Assembly: GCF_017948675.1 (NCBI RefSeq) | Contig: NZ_JAGFBU010000003.1 | Span: 383,850-447,849 of the forward strand | DNA: 64,000 nt | Origin: Flavobacterium flabelliforme | Lineage (GTDB): Bacteria; Bacteroidota; Bacteroidia; Flavobacteriales; Flavobacteriaceae | Direction: 5' to 3' | Shown here: piece after piece, positions 9,429-17,793 of the stretch | Layout: each line of letters opens with the position of its first letter | Position numbering within the stretch: position 1 is the first letter of the stretch | The notes under the pieces: generated by a model | Seen by the model: the letters and a program-made list of their open reading frames with translations, nothing else | What the model was told of the DNA's origin: nothing | Databases searched by the model: none | Program-made: the position numbers and the translations under genes

Positions 9429-10043
9429 TCACGTTAATGAGATAATTTCTCTTTTAATATTAGCTCTTGCCTTTTCTTCAAATAATAATCTAAATTCTTC
9501 TGTTTGAAAAATAAACTCATTTTCTAAGAAATGTTCTAAAGCTTTTTTCCGGCCAGGATTGTATAGAAAATCAGGATAAATGCGATATTCTTTTCTAATT
9601 TGGTTGTAATATATTTGATAAGCTTCCCAATCTTTAGCAAGGATTTTTAAATCAAAATCAATCAACCAATTGATGTCTTCAATTGCATTGTGTTGATGAA
9701 GTTGTGTGGCACAAATCATATCAAAAATCAATTGTTTATCAAGTAATTCATTGCTAGATAAAACTTTTAGTGCTAATTCAGCACTTTTCAATTCATTATC
9801 TTTTCGCGTTGCTTTATAAATAGAGTCGTGATAGAAAATACTAAACAACACTTGATCGGGATTTTGTAGCTTATTTTTATACTTTTCAAATAATTCAATC
9901 ATTTCTTCTAAATGAGTCAAATTATGATAGTGTCTTGATTTACTAGAATAGGCTTTTGCTAAATCAAGCCATAAGGTCTTTACATTAGTAGGATTAAAGC
10001 CGTTTTTTAATAGTAATTCCGAGTATATTTGAGATAGGTTCAC
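9429..10043 (-). CDS. Predicted metal-dependent HD-domain phosphohydrolase
   Basis: A 204-residue HD superfamily protein. It has YSSKSRHYHNLTHLEEMIEL (first His ligand region, residues 33-52) and VLFSIFYHDSIY (HD motif, near 65-77), then a third ligand region DMICATQLHQHN (about 107-118). It matches the predicted HD phosphohydrolases of about 200 residues found across bacteria, whose substrate is unknown. The start lies 38 bases from the shared palindrome at 10081-10099, so the HD gene and the divergent phosphatase gene could be regulated together. A role in trimming or clearing RNA ends or cyclic phosphates is possible but only inferred from context. Confidence 0.82.
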   Translation of the reverse strand: MNLSQIYSELLLKNGFNPTNVKTLWLDLAKAYSSKSRHYHNLTHLEEMIELFEKYKNKLQNPDQVLFSIFYHDSIYKATRKDNELKSAELALKVLSSNELLDKQLIFDMICATQLHQHNAIEDINWLIDFDLKILAKDWEAYQIYYNQIRKEYRIYPDFLYNPGRKKALEHFLENEFIFQTEEFRLLFEEKARANIKREIISLT

Positions 10044-10079
10044 ATATAAGATTTAACCAAAAATACAAAATACATTTTA

Positions 10080-10116
10080 CTACGCAAAATAGTTGCGTAC
10101 TTGTGCAAAACATTTG
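10080..10116. promoter_or_regulatory. Candidate WYL operator and promoter before the Pnkp-like phosphatase
   Basis: A perfect inverted repeat TACGCAA (10081-10087), AATAG, TTGCGTA (10093-10099) sits over the -33 region of a -7-like element AACATTTG (10109-10116). A second copy of the same element, matching at 21 of 26 bases, occurs at 17794-17819 before the tRNA-like RNAs. It is centred between the divergent HD and phosphatase genes. Binding by the neighbouring WYL protein is inferred. Confidence 0.6.
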
Positions 10117-10136
10117 TACCATCAAAAATAGAAACC

Positions 10137-10643
10137 ATGAATAATGAAGTTGTAAAAACGAAAAGCGCCAAAAAGAAATTCGATCTCTTACACAAAGACG
10201 AACCACAATATTGTACCCAAAACCCAGAATTACCCAAAGCGATTATCTGCGACTTAGACGGAACATTGTGTTTGATGAATGGCAGAAATCCCTTTGATGC
10301 TAGCAAGTCTAATGAAGATTTGCTAAATGAACCAGTGGCAAATGTATTGAGAAACTACAAAAAGCTAGGTTATGCGATTTTGCTTGTTTCAGGAAGAGAA
10401 GATCGATTTAAAGAACCAACACTTCGTTTTCTTGAAAAACATACAATTGCATTTGATGATTTAATCATGCGAAAATCAAAGGACAATAGAAAAGACTCCA
10501 TCATCAAAACAGAAATCTATAATGAATGTATAAAAGATAACTATTTTGTAGAATTTGTTTTAGATGATAGAAATCAAGTGGTAGACATGTGGCGCAAGGA
10601 TTTAAAATTACCTTGTTTTCAGGTTTATTACGGAGATTTTTAA
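10137..10643 (+). CDS. Stand-alone T4-Pnkp-like polynucleotide 3'-phosphatase (HAD fold)
   Basis: A 168-residue HAD phosphatase. ICDLDGTLCLMNGRNPFDAS carries the nucleophile D39 and D41, LLVSGRED (about 81-88) is motif II, and the C-terminus VLDDRNQVVDMWR with CFQVYYGDF closely follows the 3'-phosphatase domain of T4 polynucleotide kinase-phosphatase. No kinase P-loop is present, so it should only remove 3'-phosphate or 2',3'-cyclic phosphate from RNA ends. The ATG at 10137 was chosen over a TTG at 10101 inside the promoter. It is followed by tRNA-like sequence and an RlaP gene, which supports a role in RNA-end healing. Confidence 0.85.
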   Translation: MNNEVVKTKSAKKKFDLLHKDEPQYCTQNPELPKAIICDLDGTLCLMNGRNPFDASKSNEDLLNEPVANVLRNYKKLGYAILLVSGREDRFKEPTLRFLEKHTIAFDDLIMRKSKDNRKDSIIKTEIYNECIKDNYFVEFVLDDRNQVVDMWRKDLKLPCFQVYYGDF

Positions 10644-10648
10644 ATAAA

Positions 10649-10756
10649 AAAACCAAAAGATGAAGGTTCAAATCCTTTTCGTGCATCAAAAATAAGACGC
10701 AGTAATTTAAGTTGGGAAAACAGTTGGATTTTAATCACAGATTTGCAAATGGTTTT
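10649..10756 (+). ncRNA. Possible degenerate tRNA-like RNA element with an intact T-arm
   Basis: A T-arm by all rules lies at 10662-10678: 5-bp stem GAAGG/CCTTT around the loop TTCAAAT, which fits TTCRANY. Flanking it, AAAACCA (10649-10655) and TGGTTTT (10750-10756) are complementary and could close the element. No clear acceptor stem, D-arm or anticodon arm is seen, so it is either a decayed tRNA-like module or a tRNA fragment. It lies between the Pnkp-like phosphatase and the first RlaP gene. Confidence 0.4.
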
Positions 10757-10799
10757 GTGAGTTTGTGGTTTATTATTTGTTAATTTGAAAGAATAAGTT

Positions 10800-11564
10800 A
10801 TGGAAAAGAAAATACTAGATAAATTAAAAGAAATAGAAAAAAGTAAGAATGTCGAGATACTCTATGCAGTAGAATCAGGAAGTCGTGCGTGGGGATTTGC
10901 CTCGCCCGATAGCGATTATGAAATACGATTTATCTACAAACACGATTTGGACTATTACTTATCACTTTGGGAACAAACCGATGTAATCGAGTTCATGACC
11001 GAAGACGATTTAGACGGTTCCGGTTGGGATTTACGGAAAGCCGTAAGATTATTAGCCAAATCAAACGCACCTTTGTTGGAGTGGTTGTTTTCGCCAGTGG
11101 AGTATTATGAAAATGAAGCTTTTGCAACCCAAATGCGCGACTTGGCAAAACAATGTTTTTCGCCAATTGCTTGTTTGCACCATTATCTAGGAACAACCAA
11201 AAATTTCATGGACTTTTGCGAGCAAGAACACGTAAAACTGAAAAGTTATTTCTATGCTTTGCGAACTGCCCTTGCAGGAAAATGGATTATAGAAAACAAC
11301 ACTTTCCCGCCAGTGGATTTTATGGAATTGTTGCCAATAGCACCATTGAATATTCAAGAAAAAATAATAGAGTTAATGGCAATAAAAGCCAATAATAATG
11401 AAACGTATTTGCACCCAAAAGAGGTTTTGATAACTGATTTTTTATTGGAAACGGTAAAGTTTAATCAAGAGAATGCGAGTGCGTTGGGAAGTGGGAAGAA
11501 GATGAGTTTGGAGTTGGATGAGGTATTTAGGGAATTCACATTTTATAATTTAAAAACTATTTAA
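10800..11564 (+). CDS. RlaP family nucleotidyltransferase (RNA-repair DNA polymerase beta-like), copy 1
   Basis: A 254-residue protein with the polymerase-beta nucleotidyltransferase signature ESGSRAWGFASPDSDYEIRF: GS at residues 27-28 and metal-binding D37 and D39. The rest (LLEWLFSPVEYY, LHHYLGTTKNFMDFCEQE, YFYALRTALAGKWI) follows the RlaP/YcgL-like family, which is repeatedly linked to RNA ligases, Pnkp and RtcB. It probably adds nucleotides to or modifies damaged RNA ends; the chemistry is not settled. Its stop lies 2 bases before the start of the first reverse transcriptase, so the two are probably co-translated. Confidence 0.85.
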   Translation: MEKKILDKLKEIEKSKNVEILYAVESGSRAWGFASPDSDYEIRFIYKHDLDYYLSLWEQTDVIEFMTEDDLDGSGWDLRKAVRLLAKSNAPLLEWLFSPVEYYENEAFATQMRDLAKQCFSPIACLHHYLGTTKNFMDFCEQEHVKLKSYFYALRTALAGKWIIENNTFPPVDFMELLPIAPLNIQEKIIELMAIKANNNETYLHPKEVLITDFLLETVKFNQENASALGSGKKMSLELDEVFREFTFYNLKTI

Positions 11565-11566
11565 AA

Positions 11567-13048
11567 ATGCTAGATCAATCATTTTCAGGTTCTAATTTTA
11601 ATATAATTTTTCTAAAGGAAAACAGAAAAGGAAATATAAAACAAAGACATTTAAGTCAAGCATATTTTGATAAGCACGATGAATTTAATACTGTTTTAAA
11701 TGAAAAAATAAATCTTAAAAAAAGTAGAACACTTTCAATTCAAGAATTGGATGCTTTTGCTGAAAAACTTGAAGCTATAAACAAAGCTAAAGAAGAAATA
11801 AGAAATAATGTTTTTTGTGAATATGCTACTATTGTGAATAATGAAAAATCTCCATTTTGCTTTGAAATCAAATATGATAAGCAAAATGAAATATATACAA
11901 CAAAAAAAGATGGAGTCCATTTTTTTGCAATTAAGCAACTTCAACAGAATTTGAATAAAACATTCAAAGTAATTCAGGCTGACAGAAATAAAATAATAAA
12001 ACAAACATATAATTTAATTTCAGATGGTTTTCCAAAAGTTATCATACGAACTGATATACATAAATTTTACGAATCAATTCCACAAAATAGACTGTTTGAA
12101 AGATTCGAAAATAACACTTTACTTTCTCCTCTTTCTAAAAAACTTTTGAAAAGACTCTTCTATGAATTTGAAAGAATTAAAGACTCATCAATAATGCAAC
12201 CTAAAAAAGGTATACCAAGAGGATTTGGAGTAAGTGCTTATCTTTCTGAATTGTATATGAGAGATATTGATAATGAAATTAAATCACTACCAGATATTAT
12301 ATATTATGCAAGGTATGTTGATGATATAATAGCAGTTTTTTGTCCGAAAACTAGAAGTCAATCCAAAAATTATAAAGAAGTAATTAAGAAAATTATAAAT
12401 AAGAATGAACTTGAGATTAATGATGGTGTAGAAGGTAGAAGTGATAAAACTCAAGAAATCTCTTTATTAGAAAATCCATTACAAACACAGAAGAAACTAG
12501 AATTTCTTGGTTACAAATTTTTTATAAAACAGAATAAAGATGTTATACTTGAATTATCAGACGATAAAATAAAGCGATATCTAAACAGAATAAAATTATC
12601 TATTGAAAACTATAATAAAGACTCTAAATATGATGAAAAAAGAGCAAGAAAAATGCTCTTTGACAGATTGAAGTTTTTAACTGGTAATTATCACTTAAAT
12701 CATAATAAGAAGAACATAAAAGCAGGTATTTATTATTCGAATAGTATGCTTGAATTAAATGCTTGGAGATACAATAGTATTAATTGTTTAAAAATAAGAA
12801 TGAGTATATTACTTCAAAAAATTAATCCTCCTTTAAAAATTGGTATTGACAAAGAATATCAAATAGGGATTGATAAAAATGAGATTATAAGATTTATTTT
12901 AAATAAATTTTGTTTTGAAAAAGGATTTAGTGAAAAACCTTTTTATTCTTTTAATTTTAATAAAAAGGAACAAAAGTATTACTGTAAAAAATTTAGAAGG
13001 GTAACAAATAAGTTTGAAGTAATTAAATCAATTTGGAAAGATGAGTAA
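11567..13048 (+). CDS. drt3a: DRT type 3 reverse transcriptase A (UG3-like)
   Basis: A 493-residue reverse transcriptase with a complete palm: motif A IIRTDIHKFYESI (D163), motif B GIPRGFGVSAYLSELY, motif C YARYVDDIIAVF (YVDD at residues 250-253) and motif E KKLEFLGYKF. No maturase, endonuclease or integrase domain follows; the C-terminus is a helical, Lys-rich extension. Two adjacent unknown-group RTs of about 500 and 700 residues with a short ncRNA match the DRT type 3 defence architecture (UG3 plus UG8). Base composition is much more AT-rich than the flanking RlaP genes, which suggests separate acquisition. The ATG overlaps the second RT's operon by the usual 8-base coupling at its 3' end. 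Confidence 0.82.
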   Translation: MLDQSFSGSNFNIIFLKENRKGNIKQRHLSQAYFDKHDEFNTVLNEKINLKKSRTLSIQELDAFAEKLEAINKAKEEIRNNVFCEYATIVNNEKSPFCFEIKYDKQNEIYTTKKDGVHFFAIKQLQQNLNKTFKVIQADRNKIIKQTYNLISDGFPKVIIRTDIHKFYESIPQNRLFERFENNTLLSPLSKKLLKRLFYEFERIKDSSIMQPKKGIPRGFGVSAYLSELYMRDIDNEIKSLPDIIYYARYVDDIIAVFCPKTRSQSKNYKEVIKKIINKNELEINDGVEGRSDKTQEISLLENPLQTQKKLEFLGYKFFIKQNKDVILELSDDKIKRYLNRIKLSIENYNKDSKYDEKRARKMLFDRLKFLTGNYHLNHNKKNIKAGIYYSNSMLELNAWRYNSINCLKIRMSILLQKINPPLKIGIDKEYQIGIDKNEIIRFILNKFCFEKGFSEKPFYSFNFNKKEQKYYCKKFRRVTNKFEVIKSIWKDE

Positions 13049-15203
13049 GAAGAAAAAATATATTCAATACCCTAAGGAGAGAGCAATATTATCTGATGTA
13101 TTACCTTATGAGATTCCAATTACTTTTTCGAACAGATATTTATATCGATTTTTGGTTGAGAATAATATTTGTATTGATGATGATAAAATTGTCTTTAAGA
13201 ATGATTTTGAAGGAGATGATTTAATAGCTTTTAAAGAAATTTTAAAAATATTATTTCATCCTGATTTTGAAAATAAAGAGGATTACAAATTTAGAAGGAT
13301 TCCTTTTACATATAGAATTACACATAAAGAAAAAGACTTTAGGGAATTAGCATTAATACACCCAATTAACCAGCTAAAGTTAATCAAGTTCTATGAAGAC
13401 TTTAAAGAATCTATTCTGTACTCATGTTCTATAAGTAGTTTCAGCATTAGAAAACCTGTTGAAGTTGCAAAATATAGTTTCTTTAATGATAAGTTACACG
13501 AATTAAATAAGGGAGACAATAATGACTTTTTAGAATTAAATGGTAGAGAATACGAAAATTTAAAAACTTTTTTTTCGTATAAGCAATATACAAATATTTA
13601 TAAGTTTTATGAAGATTACAGATATCATCGAGCTGAAAAAAAGTATAATTTTCTATTTAAATTTGATATAGCAAAATGTTTTGACAGCATTTATACGCAT
13701 TCAATTTCATGGGCTGTTTTAGGATTAGATCCTGTAAAAGAAAATGTTGATGCATCAAAGAAAAATTTTTCGGGAATATTCGATAAGTTCATTCAGTACT
13801 CGAATTACGGGGAAACAAATGGAATTTTGATTGGTCCAGAATTTTCCAGAATTTTCGCTGAAATTATTCTACAAAGGATTGATAAAATTGTAGAAGAAAA
13901 AATTAAGTTAAAAGGCTTTACAAATAAGATAGATTATGAATTGTACAGATATGTAGATGATTATTTTTTATTCTGTGATGATGATTCATTAAAAGAAGAT
14001 ATTTTTAAAATATTCAAACACGAATTAAAAGAATATAAATTATCCATAAATAATTCTAAAACGATTGAATATAAAAAACCAATTATCACCGAAATTACAA
14101 TTGCTAAAGAAAAAATCAATAGATTGTTTTCAGAAACGCCAAGATTTTTAATTAAAAAATTAGACAAAAAAGAAAGTTCAGTTGAAGAGAATAAAGATGA
14201 TATTGAAATACTTAATCATAAGTTTTCATTTTATTTTAATCCAGATAATTTAATAACTCAATATAAAATTTTAATTAAAGAATCAACTGTTGATTACAAA
14301 GATGTTTTGAATTATAGTTTGGCTCTTTTAAATAATATCATAGAAAGAAATCTTGTAAATTTTGAAAAAGTATATCTTGCTTATAAAAGTAAAATACAGT
14401 TAGGTGAAATAAGTGATATTAATGAAATAAGTAAATTAGACAAAGTTGAGGACTCTTTGACCTCGCATCTTGTAAATTTTATTGATTTTGTTTTTTTTAT
14501 TTATTCGGTTTCTCCAAGAGTAAACTCTACTATTAAAACCTGTCATATTTTATCTAAAATACTTGTTTTTTATAAGTTAAAGCGAAAATCAGATAAAAAG
14601 TTTATTCTAAGTACTAATAATAGAAATAGAATTTTTAAAAAGATACTTGATGAGTCGAGTCTAATAATTAAAAAGAATTCAATTAATGAATATGCTCAGA
14701 TTGAAACATTATATCTTTTAACTGTAATTAGAGAATTAAATAGAGAGTTTAGAATTCCAGAGGTTTTACTAGAGAAGTTTATAGGTTTTGACAATAAAAA
14801 AAATGAAATTCCAGATTGTCAATTAAATTATTTTTCAATAATGGTATTGTTGTTTTATTTAGGGCATTCAAAAAAGTACCAAAAAATCAAGGTTGCAATA
14901 AAAATATATATTGAAAATTATATAAAAAGTTTTCCAATTGAAAAAAGAAATAAATCTTCTGAGTTAACTCATCTAATAATCGATTTAATTGTTTGTCCAT
15001 TCCTGTCGACACAAGATAAAAGAAGAATTTTTGCAATATATAAGAATAGCAAAGGTGTTAACGAATTAAAGAACGATTTCGAAACGTTGGATAAAATTCG
15101 CTTTTTTCAAAAAAGACACATGAAATATGGGTTTACTAAATGGGAAAGGTTTAATTTAGCAAAGGAATTAGAATACAAAAAAAGTCAAGAGGTTTACTCT
15201 TAA
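13041..15203 (+). CDS. drt3b: DRT type 3 reverse transcriptase B (UG8-like)
   Basis: A 720-residue protein whose start overlaps the stop of the upstream RT by 8 bases. The RT core has motif A FKFDIAKCFDSIYTHSI (D209), motif B with NGILIGPEFSRIFAEIIL, and motif C LYRYVDDYFLFC (YVDD at 304-307). About 350 residues of all-helical sequence follow (roughly 370-720), with no recognisable nuclease, which is the expected layout for the large DRT3 partner. Together with the upstream RT and the downstream RNA it should form an antiphage system. Assignment to UG8 rests on size, order and partner, not on a tree. Confidence 0.8.
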   Translation: MSKKKKYIQYPKERAILSDVLPYEIPITFSNRYLYRFLVENNICIDDDKIVFKNDFEGDDLIAFKEILKILFHPDFENKEDYKFRRIPFTYRITHKEKDFRELALIHPINQLKLIKFYEDFKESILYSCSISSFSIRKPVEVAKYSFFNDKLHELNKGDNNDFLELNGREYENLKTFFSYKQYTNIYKFYEDYRYHRAEKKYNFLFKFDIAKCFDSIYTHSISWAVLGLDPVKENVDASKKNFSGIFDKFIQYSNYGETNGILIGPEFSRIFAEIILQRIDKIVEEKIKLKGFTNKIDYELYRYVDDYFLFCDDDSLKEDIFKIFKHELKEYKLSINNSKTIEYKKPIITEITIAKEKINRLFSETPRFLIKKLDKKESSVEENKDDIEILNHKFSFYFNPDNLITQYKILIKESTVDYKDVLNYSLALLNNIIERNLVNFEKVYLAYKSKIQLGEISDINEISKLDKVEDSLTSHLVNFIDFVFFIYSVSPRVNSTIKTCHILSKILVFYKLKRKSDKKFILSTNNRNRIFKKILDESSLIIKKNSINEYAQIETLYLLTVIRELNREFRIPEVLLEKFIGFDNKKNEIPDCQLNYFSIMVLLFYLGHSKKYQKIKVAIKIYIENYIKSFPIEKRNKSSELTHLIIDLIVCPFLSTQDKRRIFAIYKNSKGVNELKNDFETLDKIRFFQKRHMKYGFTKWERFNLAKELEYKKSQEVYS

Positions 15204-15360
15204 AAATATTGCCAACACCGATCTCCAGTTTGAATGTTTTATATTTCAATCTAGAATTTAAGAATGATTTATTATTTTTAAATTCACACACTTGTAGTTG
15301 GCAGCACTCTGTAAAAGAGGAAAACTTTAGCAACCTGAGGAGATGAAGGTTGCTTTTTTT
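15204..15360 (+). ncRNA. Candidate DRT3 non-coding RNA with an ACACAC segment
   Basis: This short non-coding stretch after the second RT folds by eye: an outer stem TGCCAAC (15210-15216) with GTTGGCA (15297-15303), and an inner stem GAATTTAA (15254-15261) with TTAAATTC (15278-15285). Between the inner and outer stems lies an unpaired ACACAC (15286-15291), flanked as a template would be. A terminator hairpin ends it. From memory, recent work on DRT3 reports alternating GT/AC DNA copied from an ACACAC-type RNA segment, which this would fit. The 5' end is not defined. Confidence 0.65.
15329..15360 (+). terminator. Terminator of the DRT3 unit and ncRNA
   Basis: AGCAACCT (15329-15336) pairs perfectly with AGGTTGCT (15347-15354) around a 10-nt loop and runs into seven T residues. 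It separates the DRT3 unit from the second RlaP gene at 15394. Confidence 0.85.
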
Positions 15361-15393
15361 ATAAAACTACTACAACAGAATATTAATCAATAA

Positions 15394-16449
15394 ATGACCA
15401 TCCACACCCTAAAATCCCAAAACCTAATCCTTTTCGAAGTTATTTCGGGCAGTAAATCGTTTGGGTTAAACACACCAACTTCGGATACGGATATAAAAGG
15501 AGTGTATTATTTGCCGAAGGAAAAATTCTTTGGGTTAGATTATATTCCGCAAATTGCGAATGAAACTAATGATGAGGTCTATTACGAAATCGGTCGTTTT
15601 GTTGAACTGCTTTTAAAAAATAATCCCAATATATTAGAAATCCTCGCTACGCCTGATGATTGTATTTTGTACAAACATCCGCTGATGGATAATTTTAAAA
15701 TAGAGGATTTCTTGTCCAAATTGTGCAAAGATTCTTTTGCGGGTTATGCCGTTACACAAATCAAAAAGGCGAGGGGTTTAAATAAGAAAATTGTAAATCC
15801 GTTGCCAAAGGAAAAGAAAAGTCTTTTGGATTTTTGTTATATACTGAAAGGTTACGAAACCATTTCTTCAGCTACTTTTTTAAAGGAAAACAATCTAGAT
15901 CAGGAGCAATGTGGTTTGATTAATTTGCCCAATTCAAAGGGAATGTTTGCTTTGTTTTATGATACGGAGAAAGCGTTTGGTTATAAGGGAATTATTCAAA
16001 ATGAATCTTCTAATGAAGTTTCGCTTTCGTCAATTCCTAAAGGCAAAAAAATGCTGGGATATTTATTTTGCAACCAAGACGGTTATTCAAAATATTGCAA
16101 AGAATACACCGAATATTGGAGTTGGATCGATAAACGAAACGAAGACCGTTACAACACCAATCAGCACGGAAAAAATTACGACAGCAAAAACATGATGCAC
16201 ACCATCAGACTTTTGCAAACGGCTGAACAAATTCTCTCGACAGGAAAATTAAACATCAGAGTAAACAATCGGTCAGCATTATTAGACATCAAAGCAGGAA
16301 ATAAAGAATACGATGATTTGCTACAAATGGCAGATGATTTAATCATTTCTATCGAAAAGCATTATGAAACTTCAACTTTGCAAGAAAAGCCAGATGAAGA
16401 GAAAGTAATTCAAACGTTGATTGAAATTCGAGAAGAATTGTATCAATAG
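15394..16449 (+). CDS. RlaP family nucleotidyltransferase, copy 2
   Basis: A 351-residue protein with the nucleotidyltransferase motif ISGSKSFGLNTPTSDTDIKG: GS at residues 19-20 and metal-binding D31 and D33. LLKNNPNILEILATPDD and the helical C-terminus (DSKNMMHTIRLLQTAEQIL, about 260-280) match longer RlaP-family members. It is clearly divergent from the copy at 10800, about 100 residues longer, so it is not a recent duplicate. It sits just behind the DRT3 terminator and before a Fic gene. Predicted role: end modification in RNA repair, by family association only. Confidence 0.82.
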   Translation: MTIHTLKSQNLILFEVISGSKSFGLNTPTSDTDIKGVYYLPKEKFFGLDYIPQIANETNDEVYYEIGRFVELLLKNNPNILEILATPDDCILYKHPLMDNFKIEDFLSKLCKDSFAGYAVTQIKKARGLNKKIVNPLPKEKKSLLDFCYILKGYETISSATFLKENNLDQEQCGLINLPNSKGMFALFYDTEKAFGYKGIIQNESSNEVSLSSIPKGKKMLGYLFCNQDGYSKYCKEYTEYWSWIDKRNEDRYNTNQHGKNYDSKNMMHTIRLLQTAEQILSTGKLNIRVNNRSALLDIKAGNKEYDDLLQMADDLIISIEKHYETSTLQEKPDEEKVIQTLIEIREELYQ

Positions 16450-16510
16450 AAGATTAAATACTTAGGTAGTTGTGAAAGCAAATCTATTTCGCAGTAAATA
16501 AAGTTATATT

Positions 16511-16545
16511 AACCGCAAATTATGCGTTTAATAATTGTATATTTA
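16511..16545 (+). promoter_or_regulatory. Promoter and inverted repeat before the fic gene
   Basis: A -7 element TATATTTA (16538-16545, one mismatch to TAnnTTTG) lies 17 bases before the ATG. Just upstream is an inverted repeat AACCGCA-AATTA-TGCGTTT (16511-16529) covering the -33 region. Its CGCA/TGCG half-sites resemble those at 10081 and 17795, but the half-site spacing is 5 rather than 7, so it is more likely a separate operator. Confidence 0.4.
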
Positions 16546-16562
16546 TCGCAAACTTATTCACG

Positions 16563-17675
16563 ATGCCAAAATACATCCACCAAAACCCTCATTTTCCTAA
16601 TTTTTATTGGGATATCGAAAAGGTACTTGCACCATTAAGCGATGTACGTTTTTTGCAGGGACGATTTTTGGGAAAAATGCAATCATTGGGATTTGATATT
16701 CAACAGGAATCGAATTTGTTGTTGTTAGAAAAAGAAATTATTACCTCTAGCCAAATAGAAGGCGAAATATACAAACCCGAAGAAGTGCGTTCGTCTATTG
16801 CCAAAAGAATAGGTTCTCCTTTAGCTAACAATCAACCAACAAATCGAAGCATTGACGGTTTTGTAGATTTATTATTGGATGCGTCACAAAATTATGCTTC
16901 TGCTATTTCGCAAGAGCGTTTGTTAAGTTGGCATGGCGCTTTATTTCCCACAGGAAGAAGTGGTTTGTATGCCATTACAACTGCCGATTGGCGAAAAGAT
17001 GAAAAAGGACCCATGCAAGTAGTTTCGGTTGGATTTGGTACTGAAAAAGTACATTATGAAGCGCCCGCTGCTGCGTTAGTTCAAAATTTAATGCATACTT
17101 TTTTAGATTGGCTGAATACCGAATCACAACAAGATTTGATTATAAAAACGGCAATTGCTCATTTGTGGTTTCTTACGATTCATCCTTTTGAAGACGGAAA
17201 CGGTCGAATTGCCCGAGCTATTTCAGAAAGCATTTTGGCAAAATCAGAGAATGATGCGATGCGTTTTTACAGTTTGTCTTCGCAAATTTTAAAAAACAAA
17301 AAGGATTATTATTTATTGTTAGAACAATCTCAAAAAGAGAATTTAGATTGCACAACCTGGTTACTTTGGTTTTTAGACACGTTGAAAAAAGCCATTCTCC
17401 AATCCGAAGAAATTATAAGTACGGTTTTGCAAAAAGCTAATTTTTGGAAAACTCATGAAAAAACTATTTTAAACTCTCGTCAACAAAAAATGTTGGAACT
17501 TTTATGGAATGATTTTGAAGGGAATCTGACCACCAAAAAATGGTCAATACTGACCAAATGTTCTGATGATACAGCTTTACGTGATATTAACGATTTGATT
17601 TTAAAAGGTATATTGCTAAAAGAAGATAAAGGGAGTAGAAGTACGAGTTATAAAATCAACGGAATAGTATTGTAA
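16563..17675 (+). CDS. Fic family protein with N-terminal inhibitory helix and C-terminal winged helix
   Basis: A 370-residue protein. The Fic active-site motif HPFEDGNGRIARAI starts at H207. An N-terminal SSQIEG (residues 62-67) matches the (S/T)xxxE(G/N) auto-inhibitory helix, so this is a class II Fic. The N-terminal 90 residues fit the DUF4172-type region, and the C-terminal 70 residues look like a winged helix. Fic enzymes usually AMPylate proteins using ATP. The target is unknown. Placement in the RNA-repair island suggests, but does not prove, a role in stress or phage response. A strong terminator follows. Confidence 0.9.
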   Translation: MPKYIHQNPHFPNFYWDIEKVLAPLSDVRFLQGRFLGKMQSLGFDIQQESNLLLLEKEIITSSQIEGEIYKPEEVRSSIAKRIGSPLANNQPTNRSIDGFVDLLLDASQNYASAISQERLLSWHGALFPTGRSGLYAITTADWRKDEKGPMQVVSVGFGTEKVHYEAPAAALVQNLMHTFLDWLNTESQQDLIIKTAIAHLWFLTIHPFEDGNGRIARAISESILAKSENDAMRFYSLSSQILKNKKDYYLLLEQSQKENLDCTTWLLWFLDTLKKAILQSEEIISTVLQKANFWKTHEKTILNSRQQKMLELLWNDFEGNLTTKKWSILTKCSDDTALRDINDLILKGILLKEDKGSRSTSYKINGIVL

Positions 17676-17731
17676 AAAAAAATAAAGAAAACTATTTTAT
17701 AATTATAGTTTCAAATTCAACATAAATAGAG

Positions 17732-17761
17732 AAAGCGTCCTGATATCGGGACGCTTTTTTT
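17732..17761 (+). terminator. Terminator after fic
   Basis: AAAGCGTCC (17732-17740) pairs with GGACGCTTT (17749-17757), extended by T-G wobble pairs through TGATATCG so that the element is nearly one continuous palindrome, followed by a T run. Confidence 0.85.
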
Positions 17762-17793
17762 GTTTTTTGGAGTATTTGTAAAAAAAAAATCTT

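Noticed and set aside
10081..10116. Consensus -33 TTG in the shared palindrome
   Set aside because: The TTG at 10093 is only 13 bases from the -7-like element, too close for the 19-base spacing, so the palindrome is better read as an operator over the -33 region.
11567..15203. Group II intron
   Set aside because: Neither RT has a maturase or endonuclease domain, and no domain V or VI hairpin is seen downstream.
11567..15360. Retron
   Set aside because: There are two adjacent RTs with YVDD motifs and a downstream RNA, without msr/msd-type inverted ends upstream of the RT.
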